From Microbacterium murale (GTDB taxonomy: Bacteria; Actinomycetota; Actinomycetes; Actinomycetales; Microbacteriaceae): DNA of 64,000 bases. The stretch spans positions 1,178,001 through 1,242,000 of the forward strand of contig NZ_BMCM01000001.1 of NCBI RefSeq assembly GCF_014635185.1, in the 5' to 3' direction. Shown here in pieces: positions 8,904 through 18,168 of the stretch (its first letter is position 1; each line of letters begins with the position of its first letter). Under the pieces are notes generated by a model. It ran no database searches and had not been told where the DNA came from. It saw only the letters and a program-made list of their open reading frames with translations. The position numbers and the translations under genes are program-made.

Positions 8904-10376
8904 TCAGAACCCATGGGCAATGAAGTCAGCCACACGCTCACCGATTAGGACGGCAGTCGCTGCGGTGCCTCGACGTGGAACTGTTGGAAGGATCGAAATA
9001 TCGGCTACTCGGAGGTTGCTTACGCCGTCCACCTTGCCGAACTGGTCGACAACACGGGGATGGCCTTCACTAGTCGGTGCGAACGGCGCGCTACCGCTCA
9101 AATGCTGGGCTGTGCCCAGGTGGGATCGTATCCATGCGTCCAAACGAGCATCATCTTCGAGCTCCAGTCGGTCGAGGTCTGTGTTTCGATCGGATATCTC
9201 ATCGAACTCCCGCAGTAACGCTGCACCCTGCCGCACAGCGTGTCGCAACTTCGAAACATCAGATGGGTGCGAGAGATAGTTGTACCTGATTCGGGGTTCT
9301 GGGCGGCCGGGCTCGAGGGTGATGGTTCCTCGCGATGAGCTTTCCTGCATGCCAACAAGGAGGGATCTTCGGTCATCCGGGTTGCCCCCCCGTAGCTCGG
9401 AAACAGATGACAGTAGCGGTATATATTCGGCGTACGCTGCGTCCAGCGAGCTTGCCATTATCGTCGAAGCTCGGGGGATAGCTCGACTGGTAAACCATGA
9501 CAGGCTCATCTGGGGATGATCGCTGAAGGACGCGCCAACTCCTTCGCTTTCGTGCACGATGGGCACGTCACCTCGCGAGAGCTCATTGCGCGGCCCGATT
9601 CCGGAGCGCAGCAGTAGTAGCGCAGATCCGATCCCTCCTGCACAGAGGATCATCTGTTGGCCATTGATGATTTCGCCGTTAGAAGTTTCAACGCCAACCG
9701 CGCTCGTTCCCCTGAAAACGATGCGCCGTATGTTGGTGCGTTCCCTGATCGTCACCGAGCCCAGCGGGTATGCCATCGCGGTGTTGACACGAATGCCGTC
9801 AACGACGTTCATCGGCAGCGGACCATACCCGGGTCTCATGGCGCCGTTCTTATCGTGTTCGAACGTGAAGCCAAGCTTCGCCGCAGCGCCCGCGAACGCC
9901 ATAGTGATGGGGTGATCCTGAGCAGGCCGAGAAACGGGCATGGGCCCAAATCCACCGTGGAGGGGCGAGCGGCCGAAGTCGAGGTCAGTCTCAAGCTTCC
10001 GCATGAACGGGAGGCTCAGTTCGTACGTCCACGCAGGCGCGTACCGTGCCCAGCCGTGAAAGTCGTCAGTGGTTGCTCGTACGAAGTAGCCGCCGTTGAT
10101 CGCCGTCGAACCGCCCAACACCCGGCCCCGAGCGATCGTCCAAGGTCGGTCGGGTTGCAGATGGGCAGGCCACGACCAGTTTGCGAGATGACCGGGCCTC
10201 GCCGCTTCGAGGGACGCCGCGCTCCGGAGCGCGGGCGGGTACGCGGCCGCGCTATTTGGGGCCAATCCGGCCTCGATTAGGATCACGGAGGCGTTCAACT
10301 CGTCAGCGAGGCGAGACGCGAGCGGCACGCCCGAACCACCTCCACCTACGACGATGAAATCAGCTGCCTGATTCAT
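8904..10376 (-). CDS. mftG: Mycofactocin-associated GMC-family dehydrogenase MftG
   Basis: A 490-residue FAD enzyme of the glucose-methanol-choline family. The dinucleotide-binding motif GGGGSG is at 11-16 with the ribose-binding glutamate in VILIEAG near 36. RGRVLGGSTAINGGYFVR is GMC signature 1 and LCAGGIGSALLLLRSGIG is signature 2. The C-terminal LGTAQHLSGSAPF carries the active-site histidine. In mycobacteria MftG links reduced mycofactocinol to the respiratory chain. The start overlaps the end of mftR by four bases. Name and role follow from sequence plus location beside mftABCDEF. Confidence 0.9.
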   Translation of the reverse strand: MNQAADFIVVGGGGSGVPLASRLADELNASVILIEAGLAPNSAAAYPPALRSAASLEAARPGHLANWSWPAHLQPDRPWTIARGRVLGGSTAINGGYFVRATTDDFHGWARYAPAWTYELSLPFMRKLETDLDFGRSPLHGGFGPMPVSRPAQDHPITMAFAGAAAKLGFTFEHDKNGAMRPGYGPLPMNVVDGIRVNTAMAYPLGSVTIRERTNIRRIVFRGTSAVGVETSNGEIINGQQMILCAGGIGSALLLLRSGIGPRNELSRGDVPIVHESEGVGASFSDHPQMSLSWFTSRAIPRASTIMASSLDAAYAEYIPLLSSVSELRGGNPDDRRSLLVGMQESSSRGTITLEPGRPEPRIRYNYLSHPSDVSKLRHAVRQGAALLREFDEISDRNTDLDRLELEDDARLDAWIRSHLGTAQHLSGSAPFAPTSEGHPRVVDQFGKVDGVSNLRVADISILPTVPRRGTAATAVLIGERVADFIAHGF

Positions 10377-10987
10377 GCCGGCCGGCCGGCGACGAAGGAG
10401 GTGCTGAGCATGTCGTAGGCCGCTTCGAGCAACTGCGTGAGATCTGAGTCATCATGTTGAAGCCATTGCTCATACGCGGAGATGGATACTCCCAGGAGCG
10501 CCCACGCCATCGCTTGCGGCTCGAGCCGGTTTGATGCAATACCCAGACGGCTCGCGACAAAGTCGCTGATGACGCGTCGCCACTCCTCGTAGCGCAGTGT
10601 CGAGTGTGCCACCAGGGTCGGGTTCGTCAGTATCAGCTTCATGCGTTGGCGATGGTACGGGATCTCCTCAGGCGGAAATCGATTGAACTCGATCACGGAT
10701 GCCTTCAGCGCCTCGATGAGCGGTAGCTCCGTAGGAATCGCAGCGAGGTACGCACGCATTCGGGCAATGAGTTCATCGAACTCGCCCCATGGCAGATCGT
10801 TCTTTGACGCAAAGTAGCGGAAGAACGTGCGCCGCCCGATGCCGGCCGCCGTGACAATGTCGTCGATGGTGGTCGCCTCGAACCCGCGTTCAACGAACAT
10901 CGCTAGCGCGATGTGGGACAGCTCAGCGTGCGACGTCGACGGTTGCCGCCCGGGTCGGGCCCGTGGCTCAGAGGAAATTTTGTCCAT
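10373..10987 (-). CDS. mftR: TetR-family mycofactocin system regulator MftR
   Basis: About 204 residues starting MDKISSEPRARPGRQPSTS. The HTH runs from HIALAMFVERGFEATTIDDI through GIGRRTFFRYFASKNDLPWG, the TetR fold in the form typical of MftR. Longer starts upstream would extend into the divergent promoter, so I chose ATG 10987 behind GGAAGAG. It is divergent from mftA across 86 bases that hold the palindrome GGCACTCGGTGCC. MftR proteins repress mft genes and respond to long-chain acyl-CoA in mycobacteria; ligand binding here is inferred. Confidence 0.9.
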   Translation of the reverse strand: MDKISSEPRARPGRQPSTSHAELSHIALAMFVERGFEATTIDDIVTAAGIGRRTFFRYFASKNDLPWGEFDELIARMRAYLAAIPTELPLIEALKASVIEFNRFPPEEIPYHRQRMKLILTNPTLVAHSTLRYEEWRRVISDFVASRLGIASNRLEPQAMAWALLGVSISAYEQWLQHDDSDLTQLLEAAYDMLSTSFVAGRPA

Positions 10988-10991
10988 GCTC

Positions 10992-11020
10992 TTCCATTCG
11001 GCACTCGGTGCCAATACTAT
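10992..11020 (+). promoter_or_regulatory. Candidate mftA promoter with embedded operator
   Basis: A weak -35 TTCCAT (10992-10997) is followed after exactly 17 bases by -10 TACTAT (11015-11020). The spacer holds the palindrome GGCACTCGGTGCC at 11000-11012, with 5-base arms and a 3-base centre. A repressor bound there would block the promoter. MftR, encoded divergently, is the obvious candidate. Confidence 0.5.
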
Positions 11021-11073
11021 CGGTTGCATCACGGAATCCGCCGGAGTCGTCGTTGTCACCGTAAGGAGCTCAC

Positions 11074-11184
11074 ATGAGTGCACTCGAACCGACCGTATCG
11101 CCGGTCGCCCAGACCGAACAGGTCGTGGAGTCGGAATCACTCGTCGAGGAAGTATCTATCGACGGAATGTGCGGCGTGTATTGA
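11074..11184 (+). CDS. mftA: Mycofactocin precursor peptide MftA
   Basis: A 36-residue peptide, short enough to be missed by ORF callers. It starts MSALEPTVSP and ends in VSIDGMCGVY. The terminal IDGMCGVY is the invariant core of MftA: MftC decarboxylates and cross-links the last Val-Tyr, and MftE then cleaves off the modified dipeptide. AAGGAG lies seven bases before the ATG. It is the first gene of the mftABCDEF operon and is followed immediately by mftB. Confidence 0.96.
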   Translation: MSALEPTVSPVAQTEQVVESESLVEEVSIDGMCGVY

Positions 11185-11456
11185 GCTCCCTAGATCTCGA
11201 ACGCGCGTGGTCGGTGCATCCTCAGGTCTCGGTGCGCCATGAGCCTTTTGGCGCGCTCGTCTACCATTTTGGGACACGCAAGCTGTCCTTCCTCAAGGAT
11301 CTGAAGCTGCTCTCCGCTGTAGAAGGTCTCGCCAACCACACGACGGCGCGGGCAGCATGCAGCGAGGCAGGCATCGAAGACTCGGATATGCAACGCTACG
11401 CGGTCGCTCTCGAGACGCTTGCTCGCTCGTCTGTGCTTGTGGAGAGGCAGCGATGA
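11181..11456 (+). CDS. mftB: Mycofactocin peptide chaperone MftB
   Basis: About 91 residues with the family pattern LERAWSVHPQVSVRHEPFGA followed by LVYHFGTRKLSFLKDLKLL. MftB is a RiPP recognition element that binds MftA and hands it to the radical SAM enzyme MftC. The start is uncertain: TTG 11181, overlapping the mftA stop as TTGA, fits translational coupling; GTG 11169 would add four residues. Its stop overlaps the mftC start (ATGA at 11453-11456). Confidence 0.93.
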   Translation: MSSLDLERAWSVHPQVSVRHEPFGALVYHFGTRKLSFLKDLKLLSAVEGLANHTTARAACSEAGIEDSDMQRYAVALETLARSSVLVERQR

Positions 11457-12727
11457 CCATCCTTGATGCTCCAACACCTGCGCGCACCCCTACCTCACCC
11501 GGACGACTGGTCGACCTGTTCGAGTACGGACTCGCCTCTCCCATCTGTCTCACTTGGGAGCTCACGTACGCATGCAACCTGTCGTGCGTGCATTGCCTTT
11601 CCAGTTCCGGGCGACGGGACCCCAATGAACTGAGCACCGAAGAGTGCAAGGCAGTGATCGACGAGCTTCAGCGTATGCAGGTGTTCTACGTAAACATCGG
11701 CGGCGGTGAACCAACAGTCCGGCCGGACTTCTGGGAACTCGTTGACTACGCAACTGACCATCAGGTCGGCGTGAAGTTCTCAACCAACGGGATCAAGATC
11801 ACGCCGGACGTCGCCACCCGGCTCGCGAATAGTGACTATGTCGACGTTCAGATCTCGCTCGACGGAGCAACGGCCGACGTCAATGATCACGTGCGCGGCC
11901 CAGGCTCATACGCCACCGCAATGCGGGCGATGCAGAATTTGGCAGACGCTGGTTTCACTGGGTTCAAGATCTCAGTCGTGTGCACGCGCCAGAATATCGG
12001 CCAGCTGGATGAGTTCAAGGCGATTGCAGACCGGTTTAAAGCTCAGTTGCGCCTGACGCGGCTCCGACCATCTGGTCGCGGAGCGGACGTGTGGGACGAG
12101 CTGCATCCGACGGCGACCCAGCAGCGCGAACTCTACGATTGGCTGGTCGCCAACGGCGACCAAGTCCTTACCGGTGACTCCTTCTTTCACCTTTCCGCAT
12201 ACGGTGCCGCCCTCCCGGGACTGAACCTCTGCGGTGCCGGACGGGTGGTCTGTCTCATCGATCCTGTGGGCGACGTCTACGCGTGCCCCTTCGCGATCCA
12301 CGACGAGTTCCTCGCCGGAAACGTCAGGACAGAAGGCGGCTTCCAAGAGGTCTGGCAGCACTCGGAACTCTTCGCTCGTCTCCGAAACCCGCAAAGCGGA
12401 GGCGCATGCACGTCATGCGCGTTCTTCGACTCTTGTAAGGGCGGATGCATGGCCGCCAAATTCTTCACCGGCCTGCCGCTGGACGGACCCGATCCCGAGT
12501 GCGTGCGTGGGTTCGGTGAGGAGGCACTCGCATCACGCGGCACTGAAGCTGTGATACCCCGCCCCGACGGAGACCACTCCCACCGAACGCAGCCTGCACC
12601 ACGGCGGACCGGACCCGTGCCTTTGACACTCACCGTTCGACGGGTCGACCGGCCCCCGGTCAGCGCCTGCGCCGAGGACCCGCTCGCAGATTTCCTGCCC
12701 ACACAACCCCGGAACTACGGTTCCTGA
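11453..12727 (+). CDS. mftC: Mycofactocin radical SAM maturase MftC
   Basis: A 424-residue radical SAM/SPASM enzyme. The cluster-binding motif CNLSCVHC supplies C41, C45 and C48. The SPASM region near the C-terminus has cysteines in LCGAGRVVCLIDPVGDVYAC, CTSC and CKGGC for auxiliary clusters. It converts the C-terminal Val-Tyr of MftA in two steps, oxidative decarboxylation and then C-C bond formation. The last 50 or so residues are a proline- and arginine-rich tail that I do not associate with the core enzyme. It overlaps mftB by four bases. Confidence 0.96.
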   Translation: MTILDAPTPARTPTSPGRLVDLFEYGLASPICLTWELTYACNLSCVHCLSSSGRRDPNELSTEECKAVIDELQRMQVFYVNIGGGEPTVRPDFWELVDYATDHQVGVKFSTNGIKITPDVATRLANSDYVDVQISLDGATADVNDHVRGPGSYATAMRAMQNLADAGFTGFKISVVCTRQNIGQLDEFKAIADRFKAQLRLTRLRPSGRGADVWDELHPTATQQRELYDWLVANGDQVLTGDSFFHLSAYGAALPGLNLCGAGRVVCLIDPVGDVYACPFAIHDEFLAGNVRTEGGFQEVWQHSELFARLRNPQSGGACTSCAFFDSCKGGCMAAKFFTGLPLDGPDPECVRGFGEEALASRGTEAVIPRPDGDHSHRTQPAPRRTGPVPLTLTVRRVDRPPVSACAEDPLADFLPTQPRNYGS

Positions 12728-12749
12728 ACGTAAAGCTTACGGAGTATCG

Positions 12750-13937
12750 ATGTCCAACACCTGGTTCGAGAGCGTTGCAGAGGCGCAACGCCGCGCCCAG
12801 AAGCGTCTGCCCAGCTCCGTATACGGTGCCCTCCTCGCCGGATCTGAAAAAGGGATCACATACGCCGACAACATGGCAGCCTTCGGCGAGATCGGTCTCG
12901 CTCCGCATGTTGTGGGTCACCACTCTCCACGTGATCTGTCCACGACCGTCATGGGAATCCCAATCGCCCTACCGGTGCTGATCTCTCCAACCGGCGTGCA
13001 GGCTGTGCACCCTGACGGCGAGGTGGCAGTTGCTCAAGCATCTGCAAACCGCGGGACAATCATGGGTCTCAGCTCCTTCGCGTCGAAACCGGTCGAGGAC
13101 GTGACCGCGGCAAACCCGAACACCTTCTTCCAGGTCTATTGGAGTGGCACACGCGACGCCATGATCCAACGTATGGACCGCGCACGCTCCGCGGGAGCAA
13201 AGGGATTGATCGCAACCCTAGACTGGTCCTTCTCACACGGTCGTGATTGGGGGAGCCCCTCGATCCCCGAGCGGATGGATCTCAAGACCATGGTCCGCTT
13301 TGCGCCGAACGTGGTGACACGCCCAAGCTGGTTGTGGAGTTTCGCCAAGTCAGGCCGTATCCCAGATCTCACCGCACCCAATCTCACACCGCCGGGCGGA
13401 GAGGCGCCTACGTTCTTCGGCGCCTACTTCGAATGGATGCAGACTCCTCCTCCCACCTGGGAGGACGTCGCATGGCTCCGTGACGAATGGGGTGGGCCGT
13501 TCATGCTCAAGGGCGTGAGTCGCGTCGATGATGCCCGGCGAGCAGCCGATATCGGCGTCGACGCTTTATCAGTTTCCAACCATGGCGGGAACAACTTGGA
13601 CGCCACGCCCGCTTCCGTTCGCATGTTGCCATCGATTGCCGACGCCGTCGGAGATCAGGTTGAAGTTCTCCTCGATGGTGGGATACGGCGGGGGAGCGAC
13701 GTTGCAAAAGCCCTCGCACTGGGCGCTCGGGCAGTGATGATCGGGCGCGCGTACCTCTGGGGCCTGGCAGCGAACGGTCAAGCCGGCGTAGAGAATGTTC
13801 TCGACGTCCTTCGAAACGGGCTCGATTCGGCCGTTCTTGGACTCGGACATGCTTCCATCAATGATCTCAACCGCGGCGATCTTGACCTGAGAGAAGGATT
13901 CGAACGGACGTTGGGTATGACGAGCACGGTTCGGTGA
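12750..13937 (+). CDS. mftD: Pre-mycofactocin synthase MftD (FMN-dependent)
   Basis: A 395-residue enzyme of the L-lactate dehydrogenase / glycolate oxidase family. SVSNHGGNNLDATPASVRML contains the active-site histidine, and LLDGGIRRGSDVAKALALGA is the FMN-phosphate-binding motif. In the pathway MftD oxidatively deaminates the AHDP intermediate to pre-mycofactocin, which carries the redox-active alpha-keto amide. The gene follows mftC after 22 bases and overlaps mftE by four bases. Confidence 0.95.
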   Translation: MSNTWFESVAEAQRRAQKRLPSSVYGALLAGSEKGITYADNMAAFGEIGLAPHVVGHHSPRDLSTTVMGIPIALPVLISPTGVQAVHPDGEVAVAQASANRGTIMGLSSFASKPVEDVTAANPNTFFQVYWSGTRDAMIQRMDRARSAGAKGLIATLDWSFSHGRDWGSPSIPERMDLKTMVRFAPNVVTRPSWLWSFAKSGRIPDLTAPNLTPPGGEAPTFFGAYFEWMQTPPPTWEDVAWLRDEWGGPFMLKGVSRVDDARRAADIGVDALSVSNHGGNNLDATPASVRMLPSIADAVGDQVEVLLDGGIRRGSDVAKALALGARAVMIGRAYLWGLAANGQAGVENVLDVLRNGLDSAVLGLGHASINDLNRGDLDLREGFERTLGMTSTVR

Positions 13938-14638
13938 AAGACAGCACCCGCCGGCTCGACACTCTCGCCTGGCCCGACATTCCCGCCGCACCCACGGTCA
14001 TCATTCCGCTGGGATCGACCGAACAGCACGGCCACCACCTTCCATTCGATACCGACACCGTGATCGCGACTGCCGTTTCCGATCGACTGAGCATGCAGGC
14101 GATCGTGCTGCCGGCAGTTGCCTATAGCTCTAGTGGTGAACACCAAGGGTTTCCGGGCACGGTGTCGATTGGGCAGGCGGCGCTCAGAGGGATCCTGATC
14201 GAGATGGTTCGCTCTCTCGCTTGCTGGGCAGGACGCATCGTGGTCGTTAACGGGCACGGCGGCAACGTGTCATGTCTCTCGCTGGTGATCCCTGAACTCA
14301 TCGCCGAGGGGCACGATGTCTCCTGGCTACCGTGCGTCACGCCGTCAGGAGATGCTCACGCCGGCTTCACCGAAACCTCGATTATGTTGCACCTCGCGCC
14401 AGACCGTGTGCACTTAGACCGTGCAGCGAGTGGGCCGACTACAGAGTTGAGGCTCCTCTTGCCAAGGCTCACCCGCTTCGGTGTGAGAGCTGTCTCGCTC
14501 TCCGGTGTTCTCGGCGACCCCCAAGGAGCGAACGCCGATGCCGGTCGACGATTGCTTTGCGAGATGGTTGATGCTGCAGTCCGACGAATCGAGATGGGAC
14601 AACTGGACCATCGCGGCTGTCTTACGGAAGCCGCATGA
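13934..14638 (+). CDS. mftE: Mycofactocin peptidase MftE (creatininase family)
   Basis: A 234-residue metallopeptidase. It has IIPLGSTEQHGHHLPFDTDT near the N-terminus and VVNGHGGNVS in the middle, the metal-binding motifs of the creatininase family. MftE cleaves MftC-modified MftA to release the AHDP moiety. Translation starts at GTG 13934, overlapping the end of mftD, and its stop overlaps the ATG of mftF. Confidence 0.95.
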   Translation: MKDSTRRLDTLAWPDIPAAPTVIIPLGSTEQHGHHLPFDTDTVIATAVSDRLSMQAIVLPAVAYSSSGEHQGFPGTVSIGQAALRGILIEMVRSLACWAGRIVVVNGHGGNVSCLSLVIPELIAEGHDVSWLPCVTPSGDAHAGFTETSIMLHLAPDRVHLDRAASGPTTELRLLLPRLTRFGVRAVSLSGVLGDPQGANADAGRRLLCEMVDAAVRRIEMGQLDHRGCLTEAA

Positions 14639-16056
14639 CGCTGCCGCTGCCGATTGGGTTTGTTGTCGCTCTCAATCACAGAACCAAAGTTCGAGATGGC
14701 GGGCGCACGCTGGTCGGTGGCTCGCCGACCCGGCTACTGCATCTCTCTCCCGCGGCCCGTGCGATGCTGATTGACGGGCGCGTCCGGGTCGCCGACCACG
14801 CTAGCGCGACGTTCGCTGACCGTTTGCTTGAAACGGGAATCGGTGACCCCGTCGCCGATGAACTGCCAGGTTTGAATCCCCAGCTCATAACGTGGGTGAT
14901 CCCGGTTCGAGACCGTCCCGCCGGATTGGACCGACTCCTCGAGAGCATCACGTCTTCGTATGGCGAAGCGAAGATCATCGTGGTCGACGATGGATCGATA
15001 GATCCCGCCGCCACCGAACGCATATCAGCGAGTCACGGCGCTGAAACCGTCCTGCTTACTCCAAACCTTGGTGTGGCCGCAGCTCGCAACGCAGGCCTGG
15101 CGAAGGTGACAACGCCCTTCGTCGCCTTCGTCGATTCGGATGTCACCGTCAACGCGGACACTATGCAGATACTGGCGAGGCATTTCGCGGACCCGCGGGT
15201 TGTGATCGTTGCTCCCCGCGTCGTCGGGGTTCCCTCCGACCGCGGGACTACGTGGGTGAACCGGTATGAAGACGCGCGATCTTCTCTAGACCTTGGTGGA
15301 CACCCTGGTACGGTCCGGCCCCGCGCCTTGGTTTCCTGGGTGTCGGGCACCACACTGCTTTGCCGTGTTGACGGGATCGGCGATGGATTCGCTGCCGACA
15401 TGCGATCGGGGGAGGATGTCGATATCGTATGGCGTGCCGCCGAGCAGGGCCGCCGTGTGCGGTACGAACCGGCCGCAACCGTCCTCCACGAGCACCGATC
15501 GACTGCCCTCGCTTGGATGAAGCGAAAGGCCTTTTACGGCACGGGCGCGTTTCAGCTTGGCAGGCGCCACCCCGGGAGCATCGCGCCCGCAATTCTTCCC
15601 CCGTGGGCGGTGGCCCTAGTCCTCTCCCTGATTGCCCAGCGGAGGTGGTCTCTTCCCCTAGCGGCAGCGATTTGCGTGGCGACAACGGCGAAAATCTCGC
15701 GCAAAGCCGGTCGGAGTGATCATCCCCGGCGGCTTGCCGCGGAGCTGACTATGAGTGGAGCGGCGGCTGCAGTTGTCCAGGGGATGGCCTTGCTGCTTCG
15801 GCACTGGTGGCCAGCAGTCGTCGTACTGGCGGTGTTCTCCAAACGACTTCGAAGGGCCGTTCTTCTCGCTCACCTAGCTGACGTCACGATCGAGTTTATT
15901 AGGCTGAGACCCAAACTTGACCCGGTACGGTTTGCCTCTGCCCGGCGGCTGGACGACTTGGCGTACGGAGCGGGCGTCTGGTTCGCGGCGATCCGCGGCC
16001 GCTCATACCGTTCTCTCATGCCTGACTTCCGTGATCAAGCGACGCGCTCACGCTAA
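14635..16056 (+). CDS. mftF: Mycofactocin glycosyltransferase MftF
   Basis: A 473-residue GT2-type glycosyltransferase. About 85 residues of family-specific N-terminus come first. The GT-A domain follows, with TWVIPVRDRPAGLDRLLESI, KIIVVDDGSIDP, and the DxD-like FVAFVDSDVTV. The C-terminal part has hydrophobic segments suggesting membrane association. MftF decorates mycofactocin with a beta-1,4-linked glucose chain. It ends the mftA-F operon and converges on the acyl-CoA ligase gene. Confidence 0.94.
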   Translation: MTLPLPIGFVVALNHRTKVRDGGRTLVGGSPTRLLHLSPAARAMLIDGRVRVADHASATFADRLLETGIGDPVADELPGLNPQLITWVIPVRDRPAGLDRLLESITSSYGEAKIIVVDDGSIDPAATERISASHGAETVLLTPNLGVAAARNAGLAKVTTPFVAFVDSDVTVNADTMQILARHFADPRVVIVAPRVVGVPSDRGTTWVNRYEDARSSLDLGGHPGTVRPRALVSWVSGTTLLCRVDGIGDGFAADMRSGEDVDIVWRAAEQGRRVRYEPAATVLHEHRSTALAWMKRKAFYGTGAFQLGRRHPGSIAPAILPPWAVALVLSLIAQRRWSLPLAAAICVATTAKISRKAGRSDHPRRLAAELTMSGAAAAVVQGMALLLRHWWPAVVVLAVFSKRLRRAVLLAHLADVTIEFIRLRPKLDPVRFASARRLDDLAYGAGVWFAAIRGRSYRSLMPDFRDQATRSR

Positions 16057-16073
16057 GAATCGGCTGGCAGCAT

Positions 16074-18074
16074 CTATTGGCGGGATAACTTCTCTCCGCG
16101 CCACTGGATGGCCAAGCCTTCAAAATAGTGAACGGCCGTGATGTCGTCCACCGCCGCTGCGCTCAGGACCGCTTCGACAGGCTGCCCTTGGAATATTCGT
16201 TTGAGCGGTATCTCAAGTCGTTTACCCGTCCGTGTGCGAGGAATTTTGGGGACAGCGATGATGTCGTCTGGAACATGTCGCGGGGAGAGCGTGTGGCGGA
16301 TAGCGTCACGGAGTTCCTTTGCGAGTTCTGTGGACATCGAAGCGCCGTCGGCGAGAACAACGAACAGTGGCATCCAATAGCCCGCATCATCGTCCTCAAT
16401 CCCCAGAACGAGGGTGTCCTGAACTGCAGCGACGTCGGTAAGGGCCGCGTAGATGTCTGCACTACCCATTCGGATGCCGTGCCTATTAAGCGTCGAGTCC
16501 GACCGCCCATGGACGGTGACGCTCCCTCTCCTCGAGACTGTGACCCAGTCGCCGTGGCGCCACACGCCAGGGAACATCTCGAAGTAGGCGTGCCGCTGCT
16601 TCTCCCCAGTCGGGTCGTTCCAAATCGCAATCGGCATGCTGGGCATGGGCCGGCTCACGACAAGTTCGCCCACGTGCCCGACTAATGGTTCGCCGCTATC
16701 GCTCCACGCCTCGAGCGCTACACCCAGACAACGCACCGACATCTCGCCCGCGACGATAGGGACAGTTGCAGCGCCGCCTGCGAATACGCCAGCAATATCG
16801 GTGCCCCCGCTCATAGACCAGAGAGGCAACTCACCGACCTCTTCGTATGCCCACCGCTGAAGAGGTGAGGACAGCGGGGCGCCGGTGCTGCCCATGGACC
16901 GGAGGTGACGCAGGTCGAATTCCTTGCCGGGGGAGATCCCCATCGATGAGGAAGCCTCTAAGTACCCAGGGCTGACTCCTAGGAAGGTCGCGCCCTCGTC
17001 TTGCGCCAGCTGCCAGAGCTTACGCGCATCCGGCCAAGTGGGGGACCCGTCGTAGCAAATCACGGTCGCGCCAACGCAGAGCGCACCAACTTGGATGTTC
17101 CACATCACCCAACTCGGGGACGTGTACCAGAAGACCCGGTCTGTCAGCTTGAGGTCCCAGTGAAGAGAAAGTTGCTTGATCATCTCCACTAGCACTCCGC
17201 CGTGCCCGTGAACCAGACCTTTGGGGGTTCCTGTGGTCCCGGAAGAGAAAAGCACCCACAAGGGTTGGGCGAACGGCACTCGTCTCGCTGGCGTGCTTCG
17301 GCGCTCCTTAACGAGTTGATCCCAGTCGACGAACTCCGGGTGTACCGCGCGAGCCGGATTGAGATGTCGAATCTCGATGACGGCCAGAACAGATGTCAGA
17401 GCCGAGCTCAGTGCTGCCGCCTCTGAGAGACGATCGTGATTCCGGCCGCCGAAGGTGTATCCATCGGCGATGAAGAGAACTTTTGGGGTTAGTTGCTCGA
17501 ATCGATCGATGACTGCGTTGGCTGCGTAGTCTTGCCCCACGGCCGTCCATGTTGCGCCGACCCAGGCGGTCGCGAGAAAGGCGATCACCGCTTCCACGCA
17601 GTGGGGAATGTACGCGGCAACGACGTCCCCTGGGCCGATTCCGAGGTCTGACAACGCCGCGGCGAGCGATTGGACACGCGCGTCAAGTTGCCTGCCTGTC
17701 AACGCGCGGCGGTCGCCGGCCTCGCTGAGACCAATGACCGCGGGGGAGTCTGGGGGGATTCGAGTCAGTACGTACTCGGCGAGGTTCACCTCAATGCCGG
17801 CGAACCAATCCGTTTCCGGCATCGTCCTCTCGTTGAGGACCTTGTCTGGAGAGCCGAACAGGTCGCCAAGACCATGAAAGTCCCACACGGCGAGCCAGAA
17901 TCTCTCAAGATCTTCGACGGACCATTCCCAGAGATCCGTGTAGTCCGGCCCGCCAACGAACCCGCAGTCCGCTCTGGCGTACGCGGTGAACGTCGTCAGT
18001 GTGGCCTCGTTGATTCTGTCGCTAGACGGCACCCATAGGGTGTCGGGATGATGGCCGTTGATGGCGGACATCAC
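16074..18074 (-). CDS. Acetoacetate--CoA ligase-like acyl-CoA synthetase
   Basis: A 666-residue ANL-superfamily ligase. The N-terminus is typical of acetoacetyl-CoA synthetases (DLWEWSVEDLERFWLAVWDF). The AMP-binding motif is LWVLFSSGTTGTPKGLVHGH, and the C-terminal catalytic lysine lies in RTRTGKRLEIPLKRI. It would activate a carboxylic acid such as acetoacetate or a related beta-keto acid to its CoA thioester. GTG 18074 and ATG 18071 are adjacent possible starts. The gene lies downstream of the ABC/SDR operon on the same strand, so it may handle acids made from alcohols oxidised with mycofactocin. Confidence 0.88.
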   Translation of the reverse strand: MMSAINGHHPDTLWVPSSDRINEATLTTFTAYARADCGFVGGPDYTDLWEWSVEDLERFWLAVWDFHGLGDLFGSPDKVLNERTMPETDWFAGIEVNLAEYVLTRIPPDSPAVIGLSEAGDRRALTGRQLDARVQSLAAALSDLGIGPGDVVAAYIPHCVEAVIAFLATAWVGATWTAVGQDYAANAVIDRFEQLTPKVLFIADGYTFGGRNHDRLSEAAALSSALTSVLAVIEIRHLNPARAVHPEFVDWDQLVKERRSTPARRVPFAQPLWVLFSSGTTGTPKGLVHGHGGVLVEMIKQLSLHWDLKLTDRVFWYTSPSWVMWNIQVGALCVGATVICYDGSPTWPDARKLWQLAQDEGATFLGVSPGYLEASSSMGISPGKEFDLRHLRSMGSTGAPLSSPLQRWAYEEVGELPLWSMSGGTDIAGVFAGGAATVPIVAGEMSVRCLGVALEAWSDSGEPLVGHVGELVVSRPMPSMPIAIWNDPTGEKQRHAYFEMFPGVWRHGDWVTVSRRGSVTVHGRSDSTLNRHGIRMGSADIYAALTDVAAVQDTLVLGIEDDDAGYWMPLFVVLADGASMSTELAKELRDAIRHTLSPRHVPDDIIAVPKIPRTRTGKRLEIPLKRIFQGQPVEAVLSAAAVDDITAVHYFEGLAIQWRGEKLSRQ

Positions 18075-18168
18075 ATAGGCTTTCCGTTGCCAGCGTGCGC
18101 GACCAAAGTTCTACTCGTGGTGCTCGGATTCTTCGTCCTGCCTCGATCGAACGTGGCTGCAATCATCA

